The notes under the pieces were generated by a model. That model was given only the letters and a program-made list of their open reading frames with translations, was not told where the DNA came from and did no database searches. A stretch of 64,000 nt of DNA from Nelumbo lutea (lineage: Eukaryota > Streptophyta > Magnoliopsida > Proteales > Nelumbonaceae), in NCBI GenBank assembly GCA_022828595.1, contig JAKGHH010000001.1:137659017-137723016 (forward strand). The letters are read 5' to 3'. Positions 1-10,586 of this stretch are shown here, in pieces (within the stretch, counting starts at the first letter, position 1; each line of letters opens with the position of its first letter). The translations under genes and the position numbers were made by a program.

Positions 1-875
1 ACAAACAATGATGGCTCATTTAGTATTTCAAATAGAAGAGTCCGAAGCCATATGATCTCACTACACATGGAAGACATAGCCTTGTATTCAGCTTCAGTGG
101 AAGATTTGGACACAGTAGCTTGTTTCTTGCACTTACATGAGATAAGAGAGTTGCCTAGGAAAACACACCAACCAGTAGTGGACCGTCGGGTGTCAGGGCT
201 TCCAGCCCAATAAGCATCCACATAAGTCATTAGATGAATTGATGATGAGGAGAAGAATATCCCATGTGATAGTGTGCCCCACACATATCTTATAATCCGA
301 TGCACTACAAATAAATGTGGTTGTCTTGGAGAAGACACAAATTGCCTTACTATCTGAACTGCATAAGATATGTTTGGCCGAGTCACGATGAGATAGATTA
401 AACTGCCTACTAGATGATGACAAAGGGTAGGATCTTCAAGGGGAGAACCATCATCTTTGTTGAGTTTCAGGTTCAATTCTAGTGGAGTGTCCGCAATCTT
501 AGAGCCACTAAGATTTGTCAGTTTAACAAGATCAGCCACATACTTTTGTTGATTAACAAAGTAGCCTCGAGAATTTCTGCTCACTTCAACTCCTAAGAAA
601 TATGTCAAAGGCCCCAAGTCCTTCATCTTGAAGGACTCACTGAGTAACTGTTGTAGCCTAGAAATTCCTTTTGTGTCATCCCCTGTAATGAGTATATCAT
701 CAACATAAAGGAGTAACATCATTACTCCCATCTCCCTCCTTAAGATGAATAAGGAATAGTCAGAAGGACTCTAGATAAAGCCAGCATCAGTGATGACAGA
801 TCTGAACTTCTCAAACCAGGCCCTAGGAGTTTGCTTCAGGCCATAAAGTGATTTCTCCAGACGACAAACAAGGTC
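1..875 (-). pseudogene. Ty1/copia pol fragment (RT to RNase H), reverse strand
   Basis: Read on the minus strand, this is the second half of a copia reverse transcriptase followed by RNase H. The order is [17 protein letters not shown] near 850, the polymerase box YVDDILITG near 700, a DTRRSTTGWCVFLG block near 190 and KSSTEAEYKAMS near 90. There is an in-frame stop after the AWF block (about 775), and the frame changes between about 250 and 430, so it cannot make protein. It runs off the left edge. At about 870 it ends abruptly against a plus-strand copia copy of a different subfamily. The RNase H sequence (KQATVSKSS) differs from that of the plus-strand elements (KQTVVARSS), so it belongs to a separate lineage. 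Confidence 0.88.
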
Positions 876-3105
876 CCTCGTGTATCACATGCATGTTCCC
901 AAACCCTTTTGGAATGATGCAGTGCTCACCTCGTGCTTTCTGATTAATCGGATGTCCACGTTCATCCTTGATGGTCATTCTTTGCTTCAGGTCTTGTTTC
1001 CCGCTTTGTTTTTGTTTCCTCTTACGCCGAGGGTATTTGGGTGTGTCTGCTTCGTCCATAATCTAGGTCCTGGGAATGACAAGTTCGATGCCCGTTCTCT
1101 TAAGTGCATCTTCCTTGGCTATTCTCGGATCCAGAAAGGGTATAGGTGTTACCATCCTAGTTATCGATGGTCCTTTGTGTGTGTGCTGATGTCAACTTCT
1201 TTGAGTCTACTCTATTCTTTTTGGGGTCCGGTGATGCTTTTTCCTCATCACCTCCTCCTCTTCCACTTCCCATTGTCGACCCTCTTCCCTTGGTTCCAGT
1301 CGTGACCAAACCCTTGCCTCCGGCGCCACCACCTATTGAATGCCCACCTATCTGTCATGTGTATACACATCGCCCACGCGTACCAGCTACTACTACTCCG
1401 GCTACATCTTCGTCGACAGATCCGGCACCAGACCCGCACTCAGAATCTGAGCTTGACCTCTCCATTGCTTTGCGGAAAGGTAAACGCACTTGCACCCTTC
1501 ATCCTATTTCTAATTATGTTTCACTTACTCACCTTTCCACTTCCCATCACCAGTTTGTCACCTTGTTATCATTAGTTGTTGTCCCTAAGGATGTCCAGGA
1601 AGCCCTTGCCTCTCCAGGGTGGTGTCAAGCCATGAAAGAAGAACTCTCTGCCCTTCATCATAATCATACTTGCGACCTCACTGCTCTTCCTCCTAGGAAG
1701 CAAGCTGTTGGTTGTAAATGGGTTTATACGGTTAAGTATTTGCCTGATGGTAGTGTTGAACGCCTGAAAGTGCGATTGGTTGCAAAAGGGTACTCCCAAA
1801 CCTATGGTATTGACTACACAGAGACCTTCTCACCAGTTGCTAAGATAGGGTCAGTTAGTGTTGTGATCTCTCTTGCAGCCATGTATGAGTGGCCACTATA
1901 TCAAATTGATATCAAGAATGCCTTTTTGCATGGTGACTTACTCGAGGAGGTCTACATGGAGCAACCTCCAGGGTTTGTTGCTCAGGGGAAGGATGGTAAG
2001 GTGTGCAGACTAAGGAAGGCTATATATGGACTTAAACAGTCTCCTCGAGCATGGTTTGGTAGGTTCAGTGAGGTAGTAAAGAAGTTTGGTATGAAACAGT
2101 GCAAAGTTGACCATTCTGTATTTAGTCATGACTCTCCGGGAGGAAAAATACTGTTGGTGGTGTATGTAGATGATATTGTTATTACTGAAAATGATAACAT
2201 GGGTATTGATAGGCTGAAGACTTATCTGCAGGATCATTTTTAGACAAAGGATCTTGGTAAGCTGAAATACTTCTTAGGGATAGAGGTAGCAAGATCCAAG
2301 TATGGTATTAATCTGTGCCAGAGAAAATATGTGCTTGATTTGCTGGAAGAAACAGGCTTGTTGGGTGCCAAACCAGCTGAAACACCCATGGACACAAATA
2401 CCAAGCTAAGCAGTGATATGGGTGAAGTATTTGAAGACCCTGGCATATACCAACGACTTGTGGGTAAACTGAACTACCTAACCATTACTAGACCAGACAT
2501 CTCATTTGCAGTTAGTGTGGTAAGCCAGTTCATGCAAAAACCTCTGATTCCTCATTGGAATGCAGTTCTGAGAATTGTAAAGTATCTAAAAGGGGCTCCG
2601 GGTCGCAGTCTGATATACAAGAGTGGCAGAAAACTTGAAATAGAAGGGTATTCTGATGCTGACTGGGCCGGTTCTATGTCTGATAGGCGGTCTACTACAG
2701 GCTATTGCACTTTCCTGGGAGGTAACCTAGTGACATGGAAAAGTAAGAAGCAGACGGTTGTGGCAAGAAGCAGTGCAGAAGCAGAATATAGGGCTATGGC
2801 GCACACCGCTTGTGAATTAGTGTGGCTAAGAAACCTTCTACAGGAAGTAGGATACAACATCAACACTCCAATGAAGCTCTATTGTGATAATCAGGCTGCA
2901 GTTCATATTTCCTCTAATCCGGTGTTTCATGAAAGAACCAAGCACATTGAAGTTGACTGCCACTTTGTGAGGGAGAAGGTGCTGAATGGAGAACTAGACA
3001 CTACACATGTTAATACAGGAAATCAGTGGGCTGACTTATTTACAAAAGGCTTGAGTCGGGGAAGAGTGGATTACATATGTAACAAGCCACCAGCTTGAGG
3101 GGGAG
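876..3105 (+). pseudogene. 5'-truncated Ty1/copia element: integrase end, RT, RNase H
   Basis: The segment begins inside the integrase domain (HMHVPKPFWNDAVLTSCFLINRM) and continues through RT (DIKNAFLHGDLLEEVYMEQ, VVYVDDIVITEND) to RNase H ([30 protein letters not shown]). There is a frame change at about 1,160-1,190 and one in-frame TAG at 2,241; the two halves around that stop share a frame. Gag, protease and the 5' LTR are missing. It is closely related in sequence and order to the complete element at 4,378-9,967. A purine-rich tract (about 3,096-3,105) precedes the 3' LTR. The left end meets a reverse-strand copia fragment without any LTR, so this is a rearranged or deleted copy and not a clean insertion. 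Confidence 0.92.
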
Positions 3106-3389
3106 TGTTAGCGTAGGGGTATTTCTATCTTTATACCTAGATTAATGTTGTTGATCTGTAATGTTGTGTTGGAACCAGTGCTCCTAACTTAAATAAGGGC
3201 ACATATGTCTTTTCAATCATTTTTAATAATATAAGTTCCGTCTGACCGACTGGGAGAAGGTTAGGTTGAGACTTCTAGTTCGAACCAGAATTTCCCCTTC
3301 TCTCTTTCTCTCTTTCTTCCACCTTTCTACCTCTTTCTACCTAACCGATCTCAGACAGATAGAATTCTAAGTCAGGCCGAATCATAACA
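3106..3389 (+). repeat. 3' LTR of the truncated copia element
   Basis: The LTR runs 284 bp from TGTTAGCGTAGGGG to TCATAACA, giving the inverted TGTTA...TAACA ends, directly after the polypurine tract. A CT-rich stretch lies in its second half. No 5' partner exists in the window, so its target duplication cannot be checked. The next 77 bp (3,390-3,466) show no recognisable feature and separate it from the next element. Confidence 0.8.
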
Positions 3390-3466
3390 CCCAAGAACTT
3401 AGGAGTATCCCTGATAGGTAATAAAATGAGTTAAAGTAGATTAAGATAGTTGAATTTAGTATGTAT

Positions 3467-3787
3467 TTTTGAGGTTTTTGGGCAGATTTGTACAGATTTA
3501 GTAGTTTTTTTTTGTTTATTATTTGTTTAGATAGGAAGTGGGGATCACATCACACTTGTTGGGTCCCTTTTGAGTGCTTCTTTTAAGTTATTTATGCAGT
3601 TTTATGTGTTAAGTACCCTATAAGGGCATTTTAGTCATTGTACCCTCATTTTATTAATTAAAAGTATAAATACAAATGAGACTGATTTTCTCTCTCTTTC
3701 TTTCTCAATCTCTTCTCTTCTCTTTCTCTTCTTCCTCAAGAAACATCTCTTTTCTTTACAGATTCTTTGATTCATCAATTTTCTACT
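3467..3787 (+). repeat. 5' LTR of the old copia element
   Basis: This is 321 bp and ends in CTACT just before the primer-binding site. Its first bases have drifted (TTTTGAGG against TGTTGAGG in the right LTR). It carries about 70 bp near its left end (around 3,505-3,585) that the right LTR lacks. Confidence 0.82.
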
Positions 3788-3800
3788 TGGTATCAAAGCA
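3788..3800 (+). promoter_or_regulatory. Primer-binding site of the old copia element
   Basis: TGGTATCAAAGCA directly follows the left LTR. It matches the usual TGGTATCAGAGC initiator-Met-tRNA binding site of plant copia elements except for one base. Confidence 0.75.
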
Positions 3801-4377
3801 ATACTAGGGTTTCCTGGAGTTCTTCCATGCAGTCCTAGATCAGCCGATTGCATGAGGAGATAAAGGGCTGATCGATCTACTTTAGACTGCCTAATTCTTG
3901 GATTTTTTTGGTGGGTTTTAGTCATTAAGAGGGTGATCTGTGTTTTGGCATCAAAATCAGGAAGAACTGGTGTGTGGAAAAGAGTCCTAGTCAAGTTGGA
4001 CTCTTCATTTTTTATCTGATATTGGGTGCTTGGACCTTTTTGGAGTTCTCTAGGTTTTATATAGGGGATAGTTTGGTTTTTCGCTTTTCTTGAGTGATCG
4101 ATTCACTTTTCTCTCTGATGGGAGAAGCTAGCAGAAGAGGGATTGCTCTCTGGATAGGTTTTTCCTCTTCTGGAAAGGTCTGTTGCCCTTGTGTGTGAGA
4201 TCGATTTGATCTTGGAGGCTTTCTACCTACTTATTTCTTATTTTTGAATTGTTTGATGTTGAAATGGAGAGTTAGAATACCGAGCAGAAGTCCATCGATG
4301 ACATGGGTTTGGGTGTAGGAGGTACTAGCGATACTTTTGGGTCTGGAATTATTACAATAGTAAAATTGGATGGTACA
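3801..4377 (+). other. Leader and first gag codons of the old copia element
   Basis: This is untranslated leader up to about 4,263. It is followed by a degraded start of gag (an ATG at 4,264 runs quickly into a stop) that ends in the codons IVKLDGT at the insertion point of the younger element. The same gag frame resumes at 9,968 and again at 10,579. No other feature is visible. Confidence 0.6.
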
Positions 4378-4671
4378 TGTTAAGATGTGTCGAATAGGGG
4401 TAGTTTAGTCTTCTTCCGTTTATTAAGTAACTTGCTTATGTGGCTGTGTTATTAGAGTTACTCTGCCCCACACTTAAGTAAGGGCATTTCTGTCTTTGTA
4501 AACATGATTAGAAGCTAATATAAATTAAGGGGGTCGACTGAATGGGTTAACCATCAGATTTTCGACTGACCCCTCTTCTTCTCTTCCTTTTCTTCTTCTT
4601 CTTCTTCTCTTCTTCTTCTTCTTCTTCTTCTTCTTCTTCCTGTTCGTACTACTGTAGCAGCAGTCGAAATA
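4378..4671 (+). repeat. 5' LTR of the nested copia element
   Basis: This 294-bp LTR runs from TGTTAAGATGTG to AGTCGAAATA, with a CTT/TTC microsatellite at about 4,562-4,640. It agrees with the right LTR apart from scattered substitutions, a 4-bp indel near position 50 and the length of the microsatellite. Confidence 0.95.
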
Positions 4672-4687
4672 TGGTATCAGAGCAAGG
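4672..4687 (+). promoter_or_regulatory. Primer-binding site of the nested copia element
   Basis: TGGTATCAGAGCAAGG lies immediately after the LTR. It is the standard plant copia site complementary to the 3' end of initiator Met-tRNA. Confidence 0.9.
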
Positions 4688-4998
4688 TTCCTGATCTAAG
4701 TCAGTTGGTAAAGCACATCAGTGTTGTTTGTGACTCTTTACTTTCGTTTCTGGTCAGTCAATGGAGAGAATTGGTTCGCCCTAGGTCAGGAACATTACAA
4801 CTTGTCTCTCTCTGCAGCGCATAACCTTCTTCAACGAGGAAAGTGACTTCAGCAGTGAATGGTTGGTTGATACTCTCAAAGGAAAGTCGGTTCTCTCTTC
4901 TTCTAGTGTTACTTATATTTCTGGGTAGAAACCCTACAAGAAGCTGTTAGTATTGATTAGAACCTAGAGAACTAGGTTCATTGTTGCCCTAGGTAGGG

Positions 4999-5151
4999 CT
5001 GTGTGTGCAGTAGCCGAATGGTGTAGGGCTGCTGTAAATTGTTGAATAGCTGTGTGTGCAGTAGCCGAATGGTGTAGGGCTGCTGTGAGTTGTTGAGTGG
5101 CTGTGTGTGCAGTAGCCGAATGGTGTAGGGCTGCTGTAAGTGGCTGAGTGG
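4999..5151 (+). repeat. Three tandem 51-bp units in the retrotransposon leader
   Basis: Units at 4,999-5,049, 5,050-5,100 and 5,101-5,151 each begin CTGTGTGTGCAGTAGCCGAA and contain GGTGTAGGGCTGCTGT. Only the last 15 bases vary. They lie in the untranslated leader between the primer-binding site and gag. Confidence 0.93.
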
Positions 5152-5486
5152 TGTAAGGTAGAATGCAGTGAACTTGTCGAACTCCTTGTGGTTGTGTAAT
5201 GCCCTCTTAAGTGTGTTGAACAAGTCTGAACTGGGTGCAGCAGATTTGGCTGTGTTGTGGTGCTTGAGTGGTTGTAAGAGGGCCTCTACTTGTGATTAAT
5301 GAACGGTAAACTGATTCTTATGTGGGACGTAAGTGTGTGAAGTCAGCAGTAGTGTGAATAAGAACAAGTGTGTGCTTCCACTGTGGTGTTTAGAGGCTGC
5401 AATAGGTACTGAAATATCAAACTGTGAACAACATCAATCAGCTTGTAGCTGAGAAGTAAAGTTAGAGACAACTGTGAAAGAGTACA

Positions 5487-6473
5487 ATGGCAGCAATAGG
5501 AGATGGCTACAACAATCAGAAACCTAGTGTAGTAATTTCCTCCGACTACCTAGGAGTACAAATGACCTCAATTAAGCTAAATGGGGAGAACTATGTTCCA
5601 TGGGCTAAATCAGTTGAAATTTTCCTCAAGGCAAAGAAGAAAGTAAAGCATGTAAGAGATGAGAAGCCACCGGTTGACTCTCCAGGGTTTGATGATTGGG
5701 AACAAGAAGATGCTCAAATCATGACTTGGCTGTGGAATAGTATGGAACCCAAAATCAGTGCCAACTTCATGTTCCTTGATACGGCTAAGGATATATGGGA
5801 GCATGCTAAGAAGCTATATTCTGGACAAGAGAACACAACAAGAGTATATTAGCTGTATCAGGAGTACTTTGATTTACAACAAGGAAGCAAAACACTAGAA
5901 GAGTACTATGCCTGCATGAAGAATATAAGGAATGAACTCAATGTCTATCATCCCCTTACTCCAGATATTCAAGTTCAGCAACAGCAAAAAGAGCAACTTG
6001 ATGTTACAAGATTTTTAGTGGGGCTGAAGTCAGAATATGAACCAATTAGAGCTCAAATATTGGGGGGCTCTACTCTTCCATCACTTGAGGAAGTATTCTC
6101 AAGACTTCGTAGAATTTCTTTGGGCCAGACAGAGAACCCTACACAGTATGATAGATCAGCACTTGTGACAGTTAGAGGTGGTGGACATAGTACAAGAGGG
6201 GGAGGTCATTCCGGAGGGGGCCGTGGCAATTCCATGATTGGTCGGGGTGGCCGTGATTCAGGGGGAGGTCGTGGTAGAGGAAAAAATAATTCTACAAGGA
6301 AATGTACTCATTGTGGTAGGGATGGACACACAGTGAATTTCTGTTATGACCTACATGGCCCTCCCTCTAAATGGGCTAATCATGCTGTAGAGGCGAGGTT
6401 GCTATTAGTGACAATAAACTGGCAGACCGAACACCTCCCACATCTACATCTACTTCTGGGAGGGAGATGGTGA
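5487..6473 (+). pseudogene. gag of the nested copia element
   Basis: The reading frame opens MAAIGDGYNNQKPSVV and contains the copia gag block IKLNGENYVPWAKSVEIFL. An in-frame TAG at 5,850 interrupts it, and the same frame then resumes (EYYACMKNIRNELN). A glycine- and arginine-rich stretch (about 6,170-6,290) leads to a CCHC zinc knuckle (CTHCGRDGHTVNFC, about 6,303-6,345). The frame is lost before protease, at about 6,380-6,470. Gag would form the particle shell and bind RNA; this copy cannot make it in full. Confidence 0.9.
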
Positions 6474-7872
6474 GTGTTCCGCGTGATGAGTATGAACGGT
6501 TCCTTCAAACTACTTCACAGCATACCACTGCCACATATGCCCAATCAGGTATTGCTTGCATGTCATCTAAAACTCCTTCCTGGATTATTGACTCTGGAGC
6601 CTCAGATCATATGACCGGGACTCCAGGTGTGTTCTCTTCTCTTTCTGAAACCTCCACATCACAAACTGTAACACTTGCCAATGGGACCTCATCTCCCATT
6701 TGTGGTGTTAGTAATGTTGACTTGGCTTATGTCCCCTTATCATCTGTTTTATATGTACCTAAGTTTCCATTCAATCTTATGTCTGTTAGTAAAATAACCA
6801 AAGCTCTTAACTGTTCTGTTACCTTCTTTCCTTCCACTTGTGTTTTTCAGGATCTCAAGACGGGGAAGAAGATAAGTGGGGGGCATGAAGTTGGTGGATT
6901 GTATTACCTTGACGGTGGTGGATCTTCAATTGCACTTCAGACCTCTCTTACTCCTCTACAATGGCATTGCCGACTGGGACATCCATCTCTCAAGGTTCTC
7001 AAGATGTTGGTTCCGTCATTGAGTCAGTTGTCAGTTTTACAATGTGAGTCATGCCAGTTTGGTAAACACCGTCGTGTGTCCTTCAATCCAAGAGTTGAGA
7101 GTCGTATGTTGAGTACTTTCTCTTTGGTTCATTCAGATGTTTGGGGTCTAATCAAAATTGAGTATACAATGGGTACAAGTATTTTGTCTCCTTTATTGAT
7201 TATTGTTCAAGAATGACATGGATTTACTTAATGAAAGAAAGAAGTGAATTATTTTCCATTTTTCAAAAATTTCATACTGAAATACGTACACAATTTGGTG
7301 TTCCAATCAAAGTTCTCCGTTCAGATAATGGTCGTGAATACTTTCTTACTGCATTTCAACAGTATTTAGAACAACATGGCATTATTCATCAGACCTCGTG
7401 TGCTTTCACCCCTCAACAAAATGGGGTGGCTGAACGGAAGAATCGTCATCTTCTTGAAATTGCTCGGTCTATGCTTCACCACATGCATGTTCCTAAACGG
7501 TTTTGGAGTGATGCTGTACTCACTGCATGTTTTCTCATTAATCGGATGCCCTCTTTTATTCTTCATGGTCGGTCCCCCTTCTCCATCTTGTTTCCCACTT
7601 TATCTCCGTTTCCATTAACTCCTCGTGTCTTTGGTTGTGTGTGCTTTGTTCATAATCTGAGTCCTGGAATAGACAAGCTAGATGCACGCTCAATTAAATG
7701 TGTCTTCCTTGGCTACTCTCGGACTCAAAAAGGGTACAAGTGTTATAATCCCATTGCCCAAAAGTGCTATGTCTGCCCTGATGTCACATTTTTTGAGTTT
7801 GTTCCCTTCTTCTCCAGTCATGAAGCACCCTTGTCCTCACCCTTACCTCCTCTTCCTCATCCAGTGATTTAG
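6467..7872 (+). pseudogene. Protease and integrase of the nested copia element
   Basis: The aspartic protease motif is WIIDSGASDHMTG at about 6,581-6,620. The integrase zinc region reads HCRLGHPSLKVLKML with CESCQFGKH (about 6,965-7,065). The catalytic core has HSDVWG near 7,135, SDNGREY near 7,323 and PQQNGVAERKNRH near 7,415. A frame change at about 7,150-7,170 separates the two halves of the core, and further frame changes occur after 7,850. The 7,873-8,128 stretch is a degraded linker containing DLDLPIALRKGKR. Confidence 0.9.
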
Positions 7873-8128
7873 TTCCAGAGGCTGTTGTTGGAGTAGACTC
7901 ATCATCTCATCCAGTGCAGGTCACCACTGAACGACCACCGATCTGACAAGTGTATACACGTCGAATGACACTGGCCCCTCTTCCTACTTCTACCTCATAT
8001 GCGGATCCTCTCATGGCTCCTATTGCTGAACCTTCAGACCTTGACCTACCCATTGCCTTACGGAAAGGTAAACGTAGTTCTACACTCCATCTCGTCTTTC
8101 TACCTCACATCGCCAGTTTGTTTCACTT

Positions 8129-9682
8129 TTGTCTTCTCTTTCCATACCTAACAATGTTCAAGAAGCTCTTAGTTCACCTGGATGGCGGCGGGCAATGGAG
8201 GAGGAACTTTCTGCTCTTCAACATACTCAAACGTGGGAACTCACTACTCTCCCACTTGGGAAGCATGCTGTGGGCTGTAAATGGGTGTATACTGTGAAAT
8301 ACTTGCCAGATGGTAGTGTGGAGCGTCTGAAGGCCAGACTTGTTGCTAAAGGTTACTCACAGTTGTATGGTGTGGACTACATGGAGACATTCTCTCCGGT
8401 GGCTAAAATTGGTTCCGTTCGTGTTCTAATTTCCTTGGCAGTTATGTATGATTGGCCTCTCCTTCAACTTGACATAAAGAATGCCTTCCTCCATGGTGAT
8501 CTAGTGGAGGAGGTATATATGGAGCAACCACCTGGGTTTGTTGCTCAGGGGGAGGGTGGTAAGGTGTGCAAGCTGGAGAAAGCAATTTATGGGTTGAAGC
8601 AATCTCCACGTGCTTGGTTTGGGAAGTTCAGTGAAGTGGTGAAGAGTTTTGGAATGAAACAATGCCAGGTTGATCACTCAGTGTTCAGCTATGACTCAAA
8701 AGCTGGGAAGATTTTATTAGTGGTCTATGTGGATGATATTGTCATCACTGGTAGTGATAAATTGGGGATTGGCAAACTAAAGGTATTTCTGCAAAATCAT
8801 TTTCAAACAAAGGACCTTGGAACATTAAAGTATTTCTTGGGAATAGAGGTTGCCAGGTCAAAACAAGGTGTGAATCTGTGCCAAAGGAAATATGTCCTTG
8901 ATCTATTGGAAGAAACAGGACTGTTAGGTGCAAAACCGGCTGAGACCCCTATGGAACCAAATGTTAAGTTGAGCAGTGATACAGGAGAAGTATTTGAAGA
9001 TCCTGAAAGGTATAGACGACTAGTGGGAAAGCTGAACTATCTGACTATCACGAGACCCGACATCTCCTTTGCAGTCAGTGTGGTGAGCCAATTCATGCAG
9101 AACCCTCGTATACCTCACTGGGATGCAGTCCTTAGAATTGTGAGGTATCTGAAAGGAGCTCCAGGCCGTGGGCTATTGTATAAACCAGGAGGAAAACTTG
9201 AAGTAGTTGGGTATACAGATGCAGACTGGGCAGGCTCAGTGAGTGACAAAAGATCTACTACAGGCTATTGCACATTTCTAGGAGGAAATCTTGTGACATG
9301 GAAGAGTAAAAAGCAGACGGTTGTAGCCAGAAGCAGTGCTGAAGCCGAATATAGGGCCATGGCTCACACTACCTGTGAATTAGTGTGGCTGAGGAATCTC
9401 CTACAAGAAATTGGGTTTCACATGGATAAACCTATGAAATTGTACTGTGACAACCAAGCTGCACTACATATCTCATCCAATTCTATCTTTCATGAGAGAA
9501 GAAAGCACATAGAGGTTGGTTGCCACTTTGTGAGAGAGAAGGTTCTTGCCAGAGAGATAAATACAGAACATGTGGACTCCAATGACCAGTGGGCAGATTT
9601 GTTTACAAAAGCTCTAAGCTCAGGGAAAGTGAACTATCTATGTAACAAGCTAGGATTATATGACATATATTCTCCAGCTTGA
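8129..9682 (+). CDS. RT-RNase H open frame of the nested copia element
   Basis: This is an uninterrupted 517-codon frame. RT starts with the block VQEALSSPGWRRAMEEELSA, followed by WVYTVKYLPDGSVERLKARL, DIKNAFLHGDLVEEVYMEQ and the catalytic VVYVDDIVITGSD near 8,720. RNase H contains DWAGSVSDKRSTTGYC (about 9,225), [14 protein letters not shown] (about 9,325) and FHERRKHIEV. It ends 5 bases before the right LTR, overlapping the polypurine tract. The open frame remains although upstream parts of the polyprotein are broken. It is part of a polyprotein, not a separate gene, so the first ATG shown is arbitrary. Confidence 0.88.
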   Translation: MSSLSIPNNVQEALSSPGWRRAMEEELSALQHTQTWELTTLPLGKHAVGCKWVYTVKYLPDGSVERLKARLVAKGYSQLYGVDYMETFSPVAKIGSVRVLISLAVMYDWPLLQLDIKNAFLHGDLVEEVYMEQPPGFVAQGEGGKVCKLEKAIYGLKQSPRAWFGKFSEVVKSFGMKQCQVDHSVFSYDSKAGKILLVVYVDDIVITGSDKLGIGKLKVFLQNHFQTKDLGTLKYFLGIEVARSKQGVNLCQRKYVLDLLEETGLLGAKPAETPMEPNVKLSSDTGEVFEDPERYRRLVGKLNYLTITRPDISFAVSVVSQFMQNPRIPHWDAVLRIVRYLKGAPGRGLLYKPGGKLEVVGYTDADWAGSVSDKRSTTGYCTFLGGNLVTWKSKKQTVVARSSAEAEYRAMAHTTCELVWLRNLLQEIGFHMDKPMKLYCDNQAALHISSNSIFHERRKHIEVGCHFVREKVLAREINTEHVDSNDQWADLFTKALSSGKVNYLCNKLGLYDIYSPA

Positions 9683-9687
9683 GGGGG

Positions 9688-9967
9688 TGTTAAGATGTGC
9701 CGAATAGGGGTAGTTTAGTCTTCTTCTGTTTATTAACTTGCTTATGTGGCTGTGTTATTAGAGTTACTCTGTCCCACACTTAAGTAAGGTCATTTCTGTC
9801 TTTGTAACTATGATTAGAACCTAAATAGATTAAGGGGGTCGACTGAATGGGTACCCCATCAGATTTTCGACAGACCCTTCTTCTTCTTCTCTTCTTCTTC
9901 TTCTTCTTCTTCTTCTTCTTCTTCTTCTCCTCTTCCTGTTCGAACTACTGTAGCAGCAGTCGAAATA
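9688..9967 (+). repeat. 3' LTR of the nested copia element
   Basis: This 280-bp LTR is preceded by the polypurine tract GAGGGGG and followed directly by the target duplication GTACA. Its CTT/TTC microsatellite lies at about 9,880-9,935. Confidence 0.95.
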
Positions 9968-9989
9968 GTACAAATTATTTAGAATGGGC

Positions 9990-10578
9990 CAGTTATTTAA
10001 AAGGTGCGCCTAGGCGCACAAGTGAGGTGCATTTTAGGGTAGGCGCCTCACCCAGGTCCTAGGTGCATACCTTGTGCACCTAGGCATGCTCTTGGTGCAC
10101 CTTGCGCCCTAGCCCAGGTGTGCACTTTTGAAAATTTGGCACTTTTTCCTTTTTATGAGTCTAACGGTTGGGCTGGGGGCGTAGCACAAAGGCGGCTCAT
10201 AGAATTAGCAATTTAATATGTCACATTCGCTACTTGAAGTAACGTAATTGAGAAAAAAAAGAGATTGTGGGTCTTATATGCTTGAAAATGTTTTATATGT
10301 TTGATTTTATTTTTAAATTCTCATTTGAATATGCTTTACATGTTATGTTTATGTATTTTAATTTTAGATAATAGGTTTTTTAAAACATTTATTTTAAAAC
10401 TTAAGTTTATATTTTTATTAATATTATGTTTTATAATTTTTTTATTTTTTGGATTTCTTGACATTTTTTTATTTTTTAGCATTTTTTTTAAATTTTTGCG
10501 CCTTGCTTAAAAAGGCGCATGCTTTCCTTGTGCCTCAAGCTCAAATTGACCCCTGCGCCTTGCACTTTTAAAACACTG
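9990..10578. mobile_element. hAT-like non-autonomous DNA element (589 bp)
   Basis: The ends are inverted: left CAGTTATTTAAAAGGTGCGC, right (reverse complement) CAGTGTTTTAAAAGTGCAAG. The direct flanks are GAATGGGC (9,982-9,989) and GAATGTGC (10,579-10,586), an 8-bp target duplication with one mismatch, as expected for hAT elements. Subterminal GGCGC/GCGCC motifs occur near both ends and the interior is AT-rich. No transposase is encoded. It lies in gag of the old copia element, 22 bp from the edge of the nested copia element. Confidence 0.88.
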
Positions 10579-10586
10579 GAATGTGC

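Larger units (their letters stand above)
4378..9967 (+). mobile_element. Complete Ty1/copia retrotransposon (5.59 kb), nested
   Basis: The LTRs (4,378-4,671 and 9,688-9,967) are flanked by identical 5-bp target duplications GTACA (4,373-4,377 and 9,968-9,972). A TGGTATCAGAGC primer-binding site lies at 4,672 and a GAGGGGG polypurine tract at 9,681-9,687. The domains follow in copia order: gag with zinc knuckle, protease, integrase, RT, RNase H. The coding region has an in-frame stop in gag and several frame changes, but RT-RNase H (8,129-9,682) is one open frame. The LTRs differ by roughly a dozen substitutions plus small indels, so insertion was not recent. It sits inside gag of the older copia element. 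Confidence 0.97.

Noticed and set aside
3635..3994. A 119-codon minus-strand frame in the old LTR and leader.
   Set aside because: It is antisense to LTR sequence, is partly repeated in the right LTR, and has low-complexity K/R/E composition.
4672..4687. A possible tRNA-like sequence.
   Set aside because: Only the short stretch complementary to a tRNA 3' end is present, as expected of a primer-binding site; there is no cloverleaf.
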